29,708 nucleotides of DNA from an uncultured Lachnospiraceae bacterium (GTDB lineage Bacteria > Bacillota > Clostridia > Lachnospirales > Lachnospiraceae): the NCBI GenBank assembly GCA_910576815.1, contig CAJTKA010000041.1, positions 1 to 29,708 on the forward strand. Reading direction: 5' to 3'. Under the pieces are notes generated by a model, which worked only from the letters and a program-made list of their open reading frames with translations, was not told the DNA's origin and made no database searches. Below, piece after piece: positions 16,935 to 25,502 of this stretch. Within the stretch, counting starts at the first letter, position 1; each line of letters starts with the position of its first letter. Position numbers and translations under genes: made by a program.

Positions 16935-17783
16935 CTAGATGGCAACAGGGATATCCGTCACCTGCGGTCCCGTGACGTAATTTTCTACCTTCACGTCGTC
17001 CCTCGTAAATTGATAAAAGTCTGTAATCTCAGGGTTGAGCCAAAACGTCGGCGCATCATACGTTGGTCTTGTAATCAATTCCTCTATAATTGGAATATGC
17101 CTGTCATAAATGTGCGCATCTGCGATCACATGGACGAGCTCCCCGACCTCCATGCTGCAGACCTGTGCCAGCATATGCACAAGCACCGCGTACTGCACGA
17201 CATTCCAATTGTTTGCCGCCAGCACATCCTGCGAGCGTTGGTTTAAGATCGCATTGAGGATCAGCTTTTCATGCCCCTTTTTCTGTGTGACATTGAAAGT
17301 CATACTGTAAGCGCAGGGATAAAGGTTCATCTCGTGCAGATCCTGATGCACATAGAGGTTCGTCATAATGCGGCGGCTGAAGGGATTGTTTTTCAAATCG
17401 TAGATCACCCGGTCCACCTGATCCATCATTCCTTCTTTATACTGGTGCTTCACGCCCATCTGATAGCCGTAGGCCTTGCCGATACTGCCATCCTCGTCCG
17501 CCCACGCATCCCAGATATGACTGTGCAAGTCGTTGATGTTATTGGACTTTTGCTGCCAGATCCAGAGCATTTCGTCCGTGGCGCTCTTTAAAGCAGTCTT
17601 GCGAAGCGTCAGGATCGGGAACTCCTTTGACAGGTCATAACGGTTCACCACCCCGAATTTCTTGACCGTGTAGGCGCTCTCCCCGTCCGCCCAGTGGGGC
17701 CTCACCTTCTCCCCCTCCGTGCTCGTGCCGTTCATTAGAATATCACGGCACATCTCTATAAAAATAGTATCTGCGAGACTCAT
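16935..17783 (-). CDS. thyA: Thymidylate synthase
   Basis: Folate-dependent methylation of dUMP to dTMP. The 282-residue protein has the dUMP-binding region SRRIMTNLYV, the catalytic Cys in NLYPCAYSMTFNV (about Cys157), NQRSQDVLAANNWNV and the C-terminal HIYDRHIPIIEELI. The residue after the catalytic Cys is Ala, whereas many ThyA proteins have His (PCH). I recall the Ala form from clostridial relatives, so it is probably a lineage variant rather than damage. The first codons resemble the end of the nearby repeat element. It is cotranscribed with folA. Confidence 0.95.
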   Translation of the reverse strand: MSLADTIFIEMCRDILMNGTSTEGEKVRPHWADGESAYTVKKFGVVNRYDLSKEFPILTLRKTALKSATDEMLWIWQQKSNNINDLHSHIWDAWADEDGSIGKAYGYQMGVKHQYKEGMMDQVDRVIYDLKNNPFSRRIMTNLYVHQDLHEMNLYPCAYSMTFNVTQKKGHEKLILNAILNQRSQDVLAANNWNVVQYAVLVHMLAQVCSMEVGELVHVIADAHIYDRHIPIIEELITRPTYDAPTFWLNPEITDFYQFTRDDVKVENYVTGPQVTDIPVAI

Positions 17784-17812
17784 GCTCCGTCTTTCCTCTC
17801 ATACAATATATC

Positions 17813-18023
17813 TGCGAAACTCATCTCAACGTTATAATAATTGTGCAAATAGCATTACCATAAGCAGACCCTTGTATAGTTTAAATCCTTCGGATTAAAA
17901 CTGTCAGCTGCTTAACGAGGTATTTCACGAGTTTAGCGCCTGTTACGCTCGGAGCGGAGCGCAAGCGCGTCTGCGTTGGTTATGCTGTTTGTACAATTTC
18001 AATACCTCTAAAGGAGTTTCGCA
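17813..18023. mobile_element. MITE-like element with about 57-bp imperfect terminal inverted repeats
   Basis: The ends are TGCGAAACTC at 17813-17822 and GAGTTTCGCA at 18014-18023. Reading inward, both ends continue in matching order. Left: AATTGTGCAAATAGCATTACC, split here as AATTGT, GCAAATAGCATTACC, then AAGCAGAC. Right, reverse complement: AATTGT, ACAAACAGCATAACC, then CGCAGAC. The arms thus match over roughly 57 bp with a few mismatches and two short indels. The interior of about 95 bp has a small hairpin (AATCC-TTC-GGATT) but no credible gene. It fills the gap between thyA and the stop of the beta-CASP gene, ending 2 bp before that stop. No transposase is present, hence MITE-like. A clear target duplication is not seen. 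Confidence 0.6.
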
Positions 18024-18025
18024 AT

Positions 18026-19624
18026 CTATCTATCCCATCGGTCGCACAAGGAATTGATCTGATCCGCAAATCTTGCCAGATCCTTATTCGCGCCGCCCTC
18101 ATTTTTATGTATAACAGCCAACAGCCGCTGTCCGGCTGCCAAAAGCCTCGTAAATACAGTCGCCGCAGCATGGGCCTTCTTCTTCACAGGGATCGGCTTC
18201 GCCTCGCAGATAAACTCGCCGCTTATGAGATCAAAGCGCGTCCCGCTGTAGGGCGCATAGGCATCGTGTCCGTATTCCCCTTTCAGGCATTCCGTAAAGA
18301 GCGTACAAACGCTGTCCTCACCGTGCACCACAAATATCTTTTCCGGCTTTTTCGTAAAGCCGTTCACCCATTCCAGCAGTCCGTTTTTGTCCGCATGACC
18401 GCTCATACCGATCAGCTTCATGATATCGGCTCTGACCTCGATGGGTTCACCAAAGAGCTTGACTTCCTCCACACCGTCCACCAGCATACGACCAAGCGTT
18501 CCCGCCGCCTGATAACCGACAAACAGGATCGTACACTCATGCCGCCAAAGGTTATGCTTTAAGTGGTGTCTGATACGGCCCGCCTCACACATACCGGAAG
18601 CGGATATGATGACCTTCGGCGTATGTTCAAAGTTGATTGCCCGAGACTCGTCGCTTGTGATCGCAAGACGCAGCCCGGGAAAAGTGATGGGATTGATCCC
18701 CTGTCTGACCAATGCCATCGCTTCCTCATCAAAGCATCTGGCCTCATTTTTATGAAAAATCCCCGTAGCTTCCACCGCCAGCGGGCTGTCCACGTAGACC
18801 GGAAAGCCCTCATGTCCTTTCACCAGCCCCTCAGCCTTGATCTGCCGCAGGAAGTAGAGCATCTCCTGCGTCCTGCCCACCGCAAAGGAAGGGATTACCA
18901 CGTTGCCGCCTCTGTCAAAGGTGGTCTGCAATATTTTGGTCAATTCGCCGACATAGTCCACCTTTTCTTTCGTGTGGAACCTGTCGCCGTAGGTTGATTC
19001 CATAATGACATAATCTGCTTCTTCCGTGTTTTTCGGATCCTTGATCAGGGGCTGGGCGCTGTTGCCGATATCCCCGGAGAAAACCAGTTTTTTCGTGACA
19101 TCATTCTCCGTTGCCCAAACCTCGATGCTGGAGGAGCCAAGCAGATGTCCGATATCCGTAAAGCGGATCTTCACGCCCTCGCAAACATCCACTTCGCTGT
19201 CATAATCGCAGGGAACAAGCCGCCTGATCGTGCCGTCCGCATCCTCCATCGTATAAAGAGGCTCCATCGCCTCCATTTCCGCACTTCTCTTTGCCTTACG
19301 ATTTTTCCACTCCGCTTCCTGCATCTGAATGTGCGCACAGTCACGAAGCATAATGCTGCACAGATCGCAGGTGGGCGCCGTGGCAAAGATCTGCCCCCTG
19401 AATCCCCTTGCATACAAAAGTGGTAGCAGCCCCGAATGGTCGATGTGGGCATGCGTCAAAAACACGTAATCGATCAGCGCTTCCTCCACAGGCAGGTCGC
19501 TGTTTTCAAATACATTGACCCCCTGCTCCATGCCGTAATCCACCAGAATATTTTTTTCTCCTACGCGAAGATAATGACAACTCCCTGTTACCTCATGATC
19601 TGCCCCAATAAACATCAATTCCAT
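18026..19624 (-). CDS. Beta-CASP metallo-beta-lactamase fold RNA-processing nuclease-like protein
   Basis: The 532-residue protein belongs to the metallo-beta-lactamase/beta-CASP group (CPSF73/YsgA-like exonucleases acting on RNA). The zinc motif THAHIDHSG is at about residues 57-65, with further ligands in DIGHLLGSSSI and FSGDIG. ESTYGDR is followed by the beta-CASP signatures IPSFAVGRTQEMLYFL, ISASGMCEAGRIRHHL and MSGHADKNGLLEWV. FVVHGED marks the last ligand region. I place the start at 19624, where AGGAGG lies eight bases upstream. The frame is open for another 44 codons but those have low-complexity, unrelated sequence. The specific RNA target is unknown. The stop lies at the edge of the MITE-like element. 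Confidence 0.88.
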   Translation of the reverse strand: MELMFIGADHEVTGSCHYLRVGEKNILVDYGMEQGVNVFENSDLPVEEALIDYVFLTHAHIDHSGLLPLLYARGFRGQIFATAPTCDLCSIMLRDCAHIQMQEAEWKNRKAKRSAEMEAMEPLYTMEDADGTIRRLVPCDYDSEVDVCEGVKIRFTDIGHLLGSSSIEVWATENDVTKKLVFSGDIGNSAQPLIKDPKNTEEADYVIMESTYGDRFHTKEKVDYVGELTKILQTTFDRGGNVVIPSFAVGRTQEMLYFLRQIKAEGLVKGHEGFPVYVDSPLAVEATGIFHKNEARCFDEEAMALVRQGINPITFPGLRLAITSDESRAINFEHTPKVIISASGMCEAGRIRHHLKHNLWRHECTILFVGYQAAGTLGRMLVDGVEEVKLFGEPIEVRADIMKLIGMSGHADKNGLLEWVNGFTKKPEKIFVVHGEDSVCTLFTECLKGEYGHDAYAPYSGTRFDLISGEFICEAKPIPVKKKAHAAATVFTRLLAAGQRLLAVIHKNEGGANKDLARFADQINSLCDRWDR

Positions 19625-19789
19625 AAGAAAGCCCCTCCTATTCCATTTATCATACCATTTTTTTTGAAAACCGTAAATCATTTCAGGCACATCTTTTACA
19701 TTTCTTGTCGTTTTCCGCATTTTTTGCCATCTTTCAACATCATCCCCTGCCCCCATACAATATAATAAAACGTAATAAGGTGACCTCCC

Positions 19790-20425
19790 ATGTCCTATTC
19801 ACTCTCCACACTTGCCCTCTTTTTGACCGCGGTCTCTCTGGATTCCCTGACTGCCGGCTTCTCCTATGGCACCAATGACGTCCATATCAAGGCACCTGCC
19901 CTGATTCCCCTGGCTCTTGTCCCCGCTCTTTTCATCACGGCTGCCCAAGGGATCGGCTCTTTTGTCGGCTCGCTCCTTCCGGGCGGCGTCCTCCCCTGTC
20001 TCTCCTTTCTTCTGTTGTTTTTGATCGGCATCGCGAAACTGTTTGAAAGCCTGATTCGCCTGCTGGCAAAAAGACGCCCCAGTCTCATGGGAAACTGGGG
20101 CTGTAAGATCAAGCAGCTCAATATCGTTTTTACCGTCTATCTCTCTCCTGAGGAAGCAAACCGCACGGAACTCCAGGTGCTAAGCGTCAGGGAGGCCCTG
20201 CTCTTAAGTCTGGCGCTGTCTCTGGACAGTATCCTTGTCGGCATGGCCTTTTGTTTTACTTCACTTTCGCCCTTCCTTCTCTTTTTGTCCGCTGCTCTCT
20301 GTAACCTGCTCCTGTTTTCCGGCGGCTTTTTCCTGGGGCGTCTGCTTTTTCGCCTGCTCCGTTTTGATCTTTCGTGGCTCAGCGGACTCTGCCTTCTCCT
20401 CTTAGCCTTCCGCGCTCTGACATGA
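19790..20425 (+). CDS. ytaF: YtaF/MntP-like integral membrane protein (putative metal efflux, sporulation-associated family)
   Basis: The only long chromosomal gene on the plus strand here. It encodes a 211-residue protein with about six membrane segments in two halves. Each half starts with the family signature: TAVSLDSLTAGFSYGTN near residue 13 and ALSLDSILVGM near residue 140. The paired acidic Asp-Ser motifs are those of the MntP/YtaF superfamily, of which MntP exports Mn2+. YtaF of Bacillus is tied to sporulation; its substrate is not settled. AAGGTGA lies six bases before the ATG and a perfect TATAAT occurs at 19761-19766, but I see no good -35. Its last 24 bp overlap the end of the convergent P-ATPase gene. 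Confidence 0.75.
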   Translation: MSYSLSTLALFLTAVSLDSLTAGFSYGTNDVHIKAPALIPLALVPALFITAAQGIGSFVGSLLPGGVLPCLSFLLLFLIGIAKLFESLIRLLAKRRPSLMGNWGCKIKQLNIVFTVYLSPEEANRTELQVLSVREALLLSLALSLDSILVGMAFCFTSLSPFLLFLSAALCNLLLFSGGFFLGRLLFRLLRFDLSWLSGLCLLLLAFRALT

Positions 20426-23113
20426 AGCCTGCTTCGCCGTTCTCTCCATAGCGCCCACTGCAGCCAATAGTTCATGCACAACAAGCGGTGTCGCGGAAAG
20501 CGCGGTCAGTCTTGCCCACTCCCCGAGAGAGAGCGGCACCGTACCAAAAAGCGCAATGAGCGCAGGCACCTCTGTCACTGCTGCCTGCAGAAGGATGCCA
20601 ACCGCAAGCGCAAGCAGCATATAAGGGTTGTTCTTATGGTTCATGCGAAAGATGGAACGATTTACATCGCGCATCCCGATGGCATGAAAGAGCTGACTGA
20701 TTCCCAACACCGTAAAGGCGTGCGTTTGCGCTCTTGCCAGAACAGATCCGATCTTCAATCCTTCAAGTATGTTATGTAAATCAATGGGTAATCCCTCTGC
20801 AAGGATACGGTCATAGGGCACTTTCAGGAAAGCTGCTAAAGTAATACCGCCAATGACCAGGCCATAGCAGACTACGCACAGCAGTCCTCCCTTGGCAAAG
20901 AGGGACTCCTCCTTCTTTCTCGGCGGCTCCCGCATCAGACTCTCCGTATCGTTCTCGTCCACCCCCAGTGCAAGTGCCGGAAGGGAATCCGTGATCAGAT
21001 TGATCCAAAGGATGAATCCTGCCTTCAAAGGCGCCGGCAGCCCTGCCGCGATGCTCAGAAGCATAGTCAGAATCTCTCCCAGATTAGAGGATAGCAGAAA
21101 CAGTACTGACTTGCGGATGTTCTCATAAATGCCCCTGCCCTCCCGAATCGCTGTGTGGATCGTCGCCACATTGTCATCCATCAGCACGAAGTCCGCGGCG
21201 CCCCTGGCCACGTCAGTACCTCCTTCCCCCATAGCGATCCCGATATCCGCCGCTTGCAGGGAGGGTGCGTCGTTGACGCCATCCCCCGTCATTGCTACAA
21301 TTTTATGTAAACTTTTATACCCCTCCACGATACGCACTTTATGCTCAGGCGTCACCCTTGCAAAGACTCTCAGCGAGGGCAGCCGCTGCAAAAAATTCTG
21401 CTCCCGCAGATGATCCAGCTCCCTGCCTGTGATACATTCCTCGGGACGACTTGCGATTCGCAGTTCTTTGGCAATGGAAAAAGCAGTGTCCGGATGATCC
21501 CCTGTAATCATCACCGTTGTGACTCCCGCCTGCGCAAATCCCTGCACCGCCTCCGCCGCCTCCGGCCTGATGGGATCCTTCATACTGACAAACCCCAAAA
21601 ACACCAGATCCCGCTCGCTCATGTTTCCTGACGGCTCCATAGCGATCGCCAGCACCCTTCTGCCCTCTCCCGTCAGCCGTTTCTGCACACTAAGCAGCCT
21701 GTCTCTCTCTTGCACAGTAAGCGGTCTGCTGCCGTTTTCCGATAAGCAGCTGCCACAGCATTCCAGGACCCGTTCCGCCGCGCCCTTTGTGTAGGCAACC
21801 TCGCCGCCAGTCTCCCGATGCTTTGTCGTCATCATCTTTCTCTCCGCATCAAAGCCGATCTCCCGAAGTCTGGGATACCGCCCTCTGATCTCATCGATCG
21901 AAATACCGCAGTCCACCGCCAGATGCAGGAGGGCCAGCTCCGTGGGATCCCCCATCTCCTGTCCCGGCTGTCCGTCATTGCAAAGAACACATCCCAGAAG
22001 GAAGCGGCTTACACAGCCATTCTCCCTGCCTGCCGAAATGCCGCCTCCAAGAAACGCTCCAAACCCGTCCTGCCCTAAAAGCCTTCCGTTCAGATAACAT
22101 TCCGTCACCGTCATCCGATTCTGCGTCAGCGTACCCGTCTTGTCCGAGCATACCACCTCCACTGCTCCCAGCGTCTCCACCGCCGAGAGTTTGCGGACGA
22201 TGGTCTTCGCCTTTACCATACGCGAAACGCTCAAAGCCAAAACAATAGTCACGATTGCGGGCAGCCCCTCCGGCACAGCCGCTACCGCCAGCGAAACAGA
22301 CGTCAAAAGCATCTCTCCCACATTGCGTTTCTGCAACACCGCCACCACAAAAAGGAGGGCACAGATTCCCACTGCCAACGCACTTAAAACCTTTCCCAGC
22401 TCCCCCAGGCGAATCTGCAGCGGTGTCGGCTTCTCCTGATGACCATGCAGCATATCCGCAATGTGCCCGACACGGGTATCCATTCCCGTAGCCGTCACCA
22501 CGCCACATCCTCTGCCCCGCGTCACGTAGGTAGACATATACGCCATGTTTCTGCTGCTGTTCTCCGCTTCTCCCGTCTCCACGAAATTGGCATCCTTTTC
22601 CACGGGCACAGACTCTCCTGTTAGGGTAGACTCTTCCGCGTAAATGCCTAAACTTTCTATTAGTCTGACGTCTGCCGGCACCCGATTTCCCGCTTCTAAG
22701 ATCACCACGTCACCAGGCACCAGTTCCTCTGCCGGCAAGTCCACCCGCACGCCGTCCCTGAGCGCTACTGCCCTTGGCTGGGAAATCTTCTTAAGCGCCT
22801 CCACCGCGCGCCCTGCCTTTCCCTCCTGAATGATGCCCACCGCAGCATTGAGGGCAACCACTGCCACAATAATGATGGCGTCTCCAAACTCGTAAAGCAT
22901 CATGGAAATTGCCATCGCGACCACCAGGATCAAAACGAGCGGATCATTCAACTGCTCCAGGATCCGCTTGGCGAGGCTCTTTTGTTCCTGCTCCCGCAGC
23001 TTGTTTAATCCATACTTTTTCCTGCGCTCTGCGACTTTTTTCCCGTCAAGTCCCCTCTCCGCGTCCGTCTGTAGTCCCTGAATTGCCTCCGAAACGGTCC
23101 TGTTTTCATACAT
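20402..23113 (-). CDS. Cation-translocating P-type ATPase, Ca2+ (P2A/SERCA-like)
   Basis: Membrane pump of 903 residues, most like bacterial calcium ATPases (YloB type). Seen in order: N-terminal cation-ATPase domain; actuator TLTGESVPV (about 163); M4 VAAVPEGLPAIV with the ion-binding Glu (about 282); phosphorylation Asp in SDKTGTLTQNRMTV (about 324); nucleotide-binding KGAAERVL; ITGDHPDTA; and TGDGVNDAPSL. M5 SSNLGEI and M6 NLITDSLPALALGVDEND follow. The M4 Glu, M5 Asn/Glu and M6 Asn/Asp match the Ca2+-binding set of SERCA, so calcium export is the best guess; Mn2+ is possible. GGGAGGA precedes the ATG. It converges on the YtaF-like gene and overlaps it by 24 bp, with no room for a terminator between them. 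Confidence 0.9.
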   Translation of the reverse strand: MYENRTVSEAIQGLQTDAERGLDGKKVAERRKKYGLNKLREQEQKSLAKRILEQLNDPLVLILVVAMAISMMLYEFGDAIIIVAVVALNAAVGIIQEGKAGRAVEALKKISQPRAVALRDGVRVDLPAEELVPGDVVILEAGNRVPADVRLIESLGIYAEESTLTGESVPVEKDANFVETGEAENSSRNMAYMSTYVTRGRGCGVVTATGMDTRVGHIADMLHGHQEKPTPLQIRLGELGKVLSALAVGICALLFVVAVLQKRNVGEMLLTSVSLAVAAVPEGLPAIVTIVLALSVSRMVKAKTIVRKLSAVETLGAVEVVCSDKTGTLTQNRMTVTECYLNGRLLGQDGFGAFLGGGISAGRENGCVSRFLLGCVLCNDGQPGQEMGDPTELALLHLAVDCGISIDEIRGRYPRLREIGFDAERKMMTTKHRETGGEVAYTKGAAERVLECCGSCLSENGSRPLTVQERDRLLSVQKRLTGEGRRVLAIAMEPSGNMSERDLVFLGFVSMKDPIRPEAAEAVQGFAQAGVTTVMITGDHPDTAFSIAKELRIASRPEECITGRELDHLREQNFLQRLPSLRVFARVTPEHKVRIVEGYKSLHKIVAMTGDGVNDAPSLQAADIGIAMGEGGTDVARGAADFVLMDDNVATIHTAIREGRGIYENIRKSVLFLLSSNLGEILTMLLSIAAGLPAPLKAGFILWINLITDSLPALALGVDENDTESLMREPPRKKEESLFAKGGLLCVVCYGLVIGGITLAAFLKVPYDRILAEGLPIDLHNILEGLKIGSVLARAQTHAFTVLGISQLFHAIGMRDVNRSIFRMNHKNNPYMLLALAVGILLQAAVTEVPALIALFGTVPLSLGEWARLTALSATPLVVHELLAAVGAMERTAKQASCQSAEG

Positions 23114-23231
23114 ACGCGCATCCTCCCGTCTTTTTTGACCCGCCGCTGCCCGACACCTGTCTTGTCCCGGGAGGGCTTGTCATTTCTTTTTAAGGTATAT
23201 GCGGGAATAAGCAGAGTTAGAAGTAAACAAA

Positions 23232-23261
23232 ATAAGAGACCACCGTCTAGTAGCCTCTTAT
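23232..23261 (-). terminator. greA terminator overlapping its own stop codon
   Basis: Minus strand 12-bp stem (arms 23250-23261 and 23232-23243, with G-U pairs) followed by TTTGTTTAC. The 5' arm is made of the last greA codons (ATA AGA GGC TAC), and the TAG lies at the loop. Confidence 0.7.
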
Positions 23262-23750
23262 CTTGTCCGTTCCGTCGTCTACGGTATTCTCAATTTTTTT
23301 CACCACCACATAGTAGCCGGCGCGGCCTGCAAGTTCCACAAATACCCTGTCACCGACCTTATGTCCGAGCAGTGCTTTCCCCAGCGGAGACTCCGTGCTG
23401 ATCAATCCCTTCAAGGAATCCTCCCGCACTGTCGTCACCAGCTTATAGGTTTCCGTCAGATTATCCCCCTCAAAGAAAACCTCTACGGTATTGTTCATGC
23501 CGACCTCGTCCTCTGCGGATTCGTCAGAAATGATCACTGCCGTCCTGATCATTCGTTCCAGATAGCGGATGCGGCTCTCATTTCGGTTCTTCACCTTCTT
23601 CGCCGCATGGTATTCAAAGTTCTCGCTCAGATCACCGTGGGCTCTGGCCGCCTTCACATCCTCAAGCGCTTCCTTTCGCACCACCAGTTTGCGATATTCG
23701 ATCTCCTCCTCCATCTTTTGAATGTCCTGCCTTGTCAGTTCATTATACAT
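23247..23750 (-). CDS. greA: Transcription elongation factor GreA/GreB family
   Basis: Rescues backtracked RNA polymerase by stimulating transcript cleavage. The N-terminal coiled coil carries the fingertip motif AHGDLSENFEYHAAK, with the Asp and Glu that act in the polymerase channel. The C-terminal FKBP-like domain ends with STESPLGKALLGHKVGDRV, the standard Gre signature. From the ATG at 23750 (GAGGAG close upstream) it has 167 residues; an ATG at 23774 would give 175 and also has a weak AGAGAAG, so the exact start is uncertain. The normal motif has Ala where Phe stands in SENFEY, a minor variation. It has its own terminator, separating it from the ATPase. Confidence 0.9.
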   Translation of the reverse strand: MYNELTRQDIQKMEEEIEYRKLVVRKEALEDVKAARAHGDLSENFEYHAAKKVKNRNESRIRYLERMIRTAVIISDESAEDEVGMNNTVEVFFEGDNLTETYKLVTTVREDSLKGLISTESPLGKALLGHKVGDRVFVELAGRAGYYVVVKKIENTVDDGTDKIRGY

Positions 23751-23836
23751 GCCTCTCCTCATTTCACTGTTCATTCATGCTTCTCTTGACAAACTGCCGC
23801 ATGAATACACAATACATCCGTTTCCGTTCAAACATT

Positions 23837-24070
23837 TTATGAGTTTACCATATAATCGAGCAGGCGGTTGACGTCCTCAGGCTCATGCGCAACGATCTCC
23901 ATTTCCGGAATCGCATTGTCCGCAAAGAGCTTTGTAAGCGCTACATATTTTGTCAGCTGAGACTTCAAGTTCAGTCTGTCCCCCTCTTTGGTCACTAACT
24001 CCACTGTGCCCTTGCACTGATTTACTACTTCGAAAAACTTCTCAGGATCATCAATATTCATTACTCTCAT
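23837..24070 (-). CDS. Small uncharacterised protein (77 aa)
   Basis: A short acidic protein starting MRVMNIDDPEKFFEVVNQC, with a repeated-looking central stretch ELVTKEGDRLNLKSQL and a C-terminus PEDVNRLLDYMVNS. A strong GGGAGGA lies seven bases before the ATG, and the coding composition fits a real gene. I remember similar small proteins in Lachnospiraceae, usually without a useful name, and I assign no function. No membrane segment or signal peptide. It sits alone between greA and the tRNA. Confidence 0.7.
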   Translation of the reverse strand: MRVMNIDDPEKFFEVVNQCKGTVELVTKEGDRLNLKSQLTKYVALTKLFADNAIPEMEIVAHEPEDVNRLLDYMVNS

Positions 24071-24225
24071 CTCTTATTCCTCCCTTACCTTTCTTCTATT
24101 AGGCAACTGCAAAATGTCTCTCTTTCTTTGCCGCCCTAACTTATAACACCTTTTATCGTTTTTGTCAAATCATTCATTGTTCCTCTTTAGATACAAAATG
24201 CAGGACAAAAAAGAAAAAATTTTTG

Positions 24226-24254
24226 TTGACAAAGTAAAATTCCTATAGTATATT
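24226..24254 (+). promoter_or_regulatory. tRNA-Gly promoter
   Basis: Consensus TTGACA (24226-24231), 17-bp spacer, TATATT (24249-24254), about 33 bp before the tRNA. Between promoter and tRNA a small hairpin GTCCGA/TCGGAC can form. The stretch 24071-24225 otherwise holds nothing I can recognise. Confidence 0.85.
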
Positions 24255-24287
24255 AATAAATGTCCGAGCGATACAGTCGGACGATAA

Positions 24288-24360
24288 GCGCGAGTGGCTC
24301 AGTTGGTGGAGCGCGACCTTGCCAAGGTCGAGGCCGCGGGTTCGAGTCCCGTCTCGCGCT
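24288..24360 (+). tRNA. tRNA-Gly (anticodon GCC)
   Basis: Full cloverleaf: acceptor GCGCGAG/CTCGCGC (24288-24294, 24353-24359) and D stem GCTC/GAGC. The anticodon stem CGACC/GGTCG has loop TTGCCAA (anticodon 24321-24323). The T stem GCGGG/CCCGT has loop TTCGAGT, and the discriminator is U, as is usual for tRNA-Gly. CCA is not encoded. The integrase gene of the prophage lies directly beyond it, so its 3' part is the probable attachment site. Confidence 0.97.
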
Positions 24361-24372
24361 CTGGCCTAAACG

Positions 24373-24399
24373 ATATCCGGAGTTGATCCGGATATTTTT
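24373..24399 (+). terminator. tRNA-Gly terminator
   Basis: ATATCCGGA-GTTGA-TCCGGATAT followed by a T run (24395-24399), 13 bp after the tRNA. Perfect 9-bp stem. Confidence 0.9.
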
Positions 24400-24425
24400 G
24401 TTTACAGTTACATATCAGTCGTTAT

Positions 24426-25502
24426 TCAATCTTTCAATCTGAAATCTAGCCCCTTGTGCATATATCCCAGCAGCGTGTTATAGTTATCCCTGTAGCTCAG
24501 GATATAATTCCGCTCCGTCGTCACCATGTCCGAGTGCCCCATCAGATCGCTGATATACCGTGTCGGCATCCCGGATTCATGCAGCATCGTTGCGAAAGTT
24601 TTCCTGATCATGTGCGTATTGAAATACTTCACGTCACAATACCTGCATAGTTTCCGCAGTGTCCTGTCAAGAGATCTGACCCGGATCGTGTCCCTGCCAT
24701 CATAAGTAAGGTACCGGCTCTTATATCCGCATCCGGCATGGTGTTCTCTCAACTTCTCCAGTATGTAGACCGCCTCCGGGAGCAGTGGGATTTCCCTGAC
24801 GGAATAGACTGTCTTGACATCCTCTACCACCTGATACACCATGGCGCCGCAGCGTTCTCCATTTTCATCCCTCTTATATGCTTTCGTCTCAGTCTTGCAG
24901 ATCCGGATCACCCTGTCTTTCAGATCAACATCCTGCCAGGTCAGGGATGCCAGCTCACCCACACGAAGTCCCAGGTAAAAATTCATGACCAGGCACAGGC
25001 AGGATGACCGTTTTAACGGGTAAATATCCTGTTCCACGACCAGATACAGCAGCCGTTCTATATCCGCCCTGGGCACGGCGAAATCCTTGTGAGGATTCCT
25101 GATCAGCTTTCCTTCCGGCACATATCTTCTGATCATCTCCCAGTCAAAGAGGCGCACGCCTCCAAGTTCCAGGAACCTGGCATAGACCAGGACATTGTTC
25201 ACGATCTGATAGATACGGGCAAATTCCTTGGATGTGACATTGCCCCAGCCGACGATTACCCCCGTAAGGAAACGGATCACTGTCGCCTCATCCAGTGCGG
25301 AAACGTTCTGCTTCACAATCCAGCTTCCGGCATAGTAGCGGTTATAGGTCACCTCGATCCGGTCACAGCTCTGCGCCTTGATCACGTTCATCTTCATCCT
25401 GAACCATTGCTTGTAGACCTCCTCAAAGGTCTTCTCCTCGATTTCCGGCATACTCACGACACCGTTACTGATCCCGAGATTGATCCATTCATCTAAATTC
25501 AT
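24426..25502 (-). CDS. Tyrosine recombinase / phage integrase
   Basis: Site-specific integrase of 358 residues, from the ATG at 25502 (AAGGAG seven bases upstream; the ATG at 25520 has none). An N-terminal SAM-like DNA-binding region precedes the catalytic domain. Catalytic residues: Arg in NFYLGLRVGELASLTW (about 180), a Lys in the ETKAYK hairpin, HMIRKT (His about 297, Arg about 300), LMGHSD (His about 323), and Tyr in TTERNYI (about 333). All appear intact. It lies 66 bp beyond tRNA-Gly and converges on it, the usual position of an element integrated in a tRNA 3' end. Confidence 0.92.
   Translation of the reverse strand: MNLDEWINLGISNGVVSMPEIEEKTFEEVYKQWFRMKMNVIKAQSCDRIEVTYNRYYAGSWIVKQNVSALDEATVIRFLTGVIVGWGNVTSKEFARIYQIVNNVLVYARFLELGGVRLFDWEMIRRYVPEGKLIRNPHKDFAVPRADIERLLYLVVEQDIYPLKRSSCLCLVMNFYLGLRVGELASLTWQDVDLKDRVIRICKTETKAYKRDENGERCGAMVYQVVEDVKTVYSVREIPLLPEAVYILEKLREHHAGCGYKSRYLTYDGRDTIRVRSLDRTLRKLCRYCDVKYFNTHMIRKTFATMLHESGMPTRYISDLMGHSDMVTTERNYILSYRDNYNTLLGYMHKGLDFRLKD

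Noticed and set aside
17768..17783. Treating thyA Cys-Ala (in place of Cys-His) as a damaged active site
   Set aside because: The whole surrounding motif is well formed and I recall the same variant in clostridial ThyA proteins.
17980..18171. Short minus-strand frame across the MITE-like element end and the nuclease gene
   Set aside because: Mostly a shifted frame of the beta-CASP gene; no start signal.
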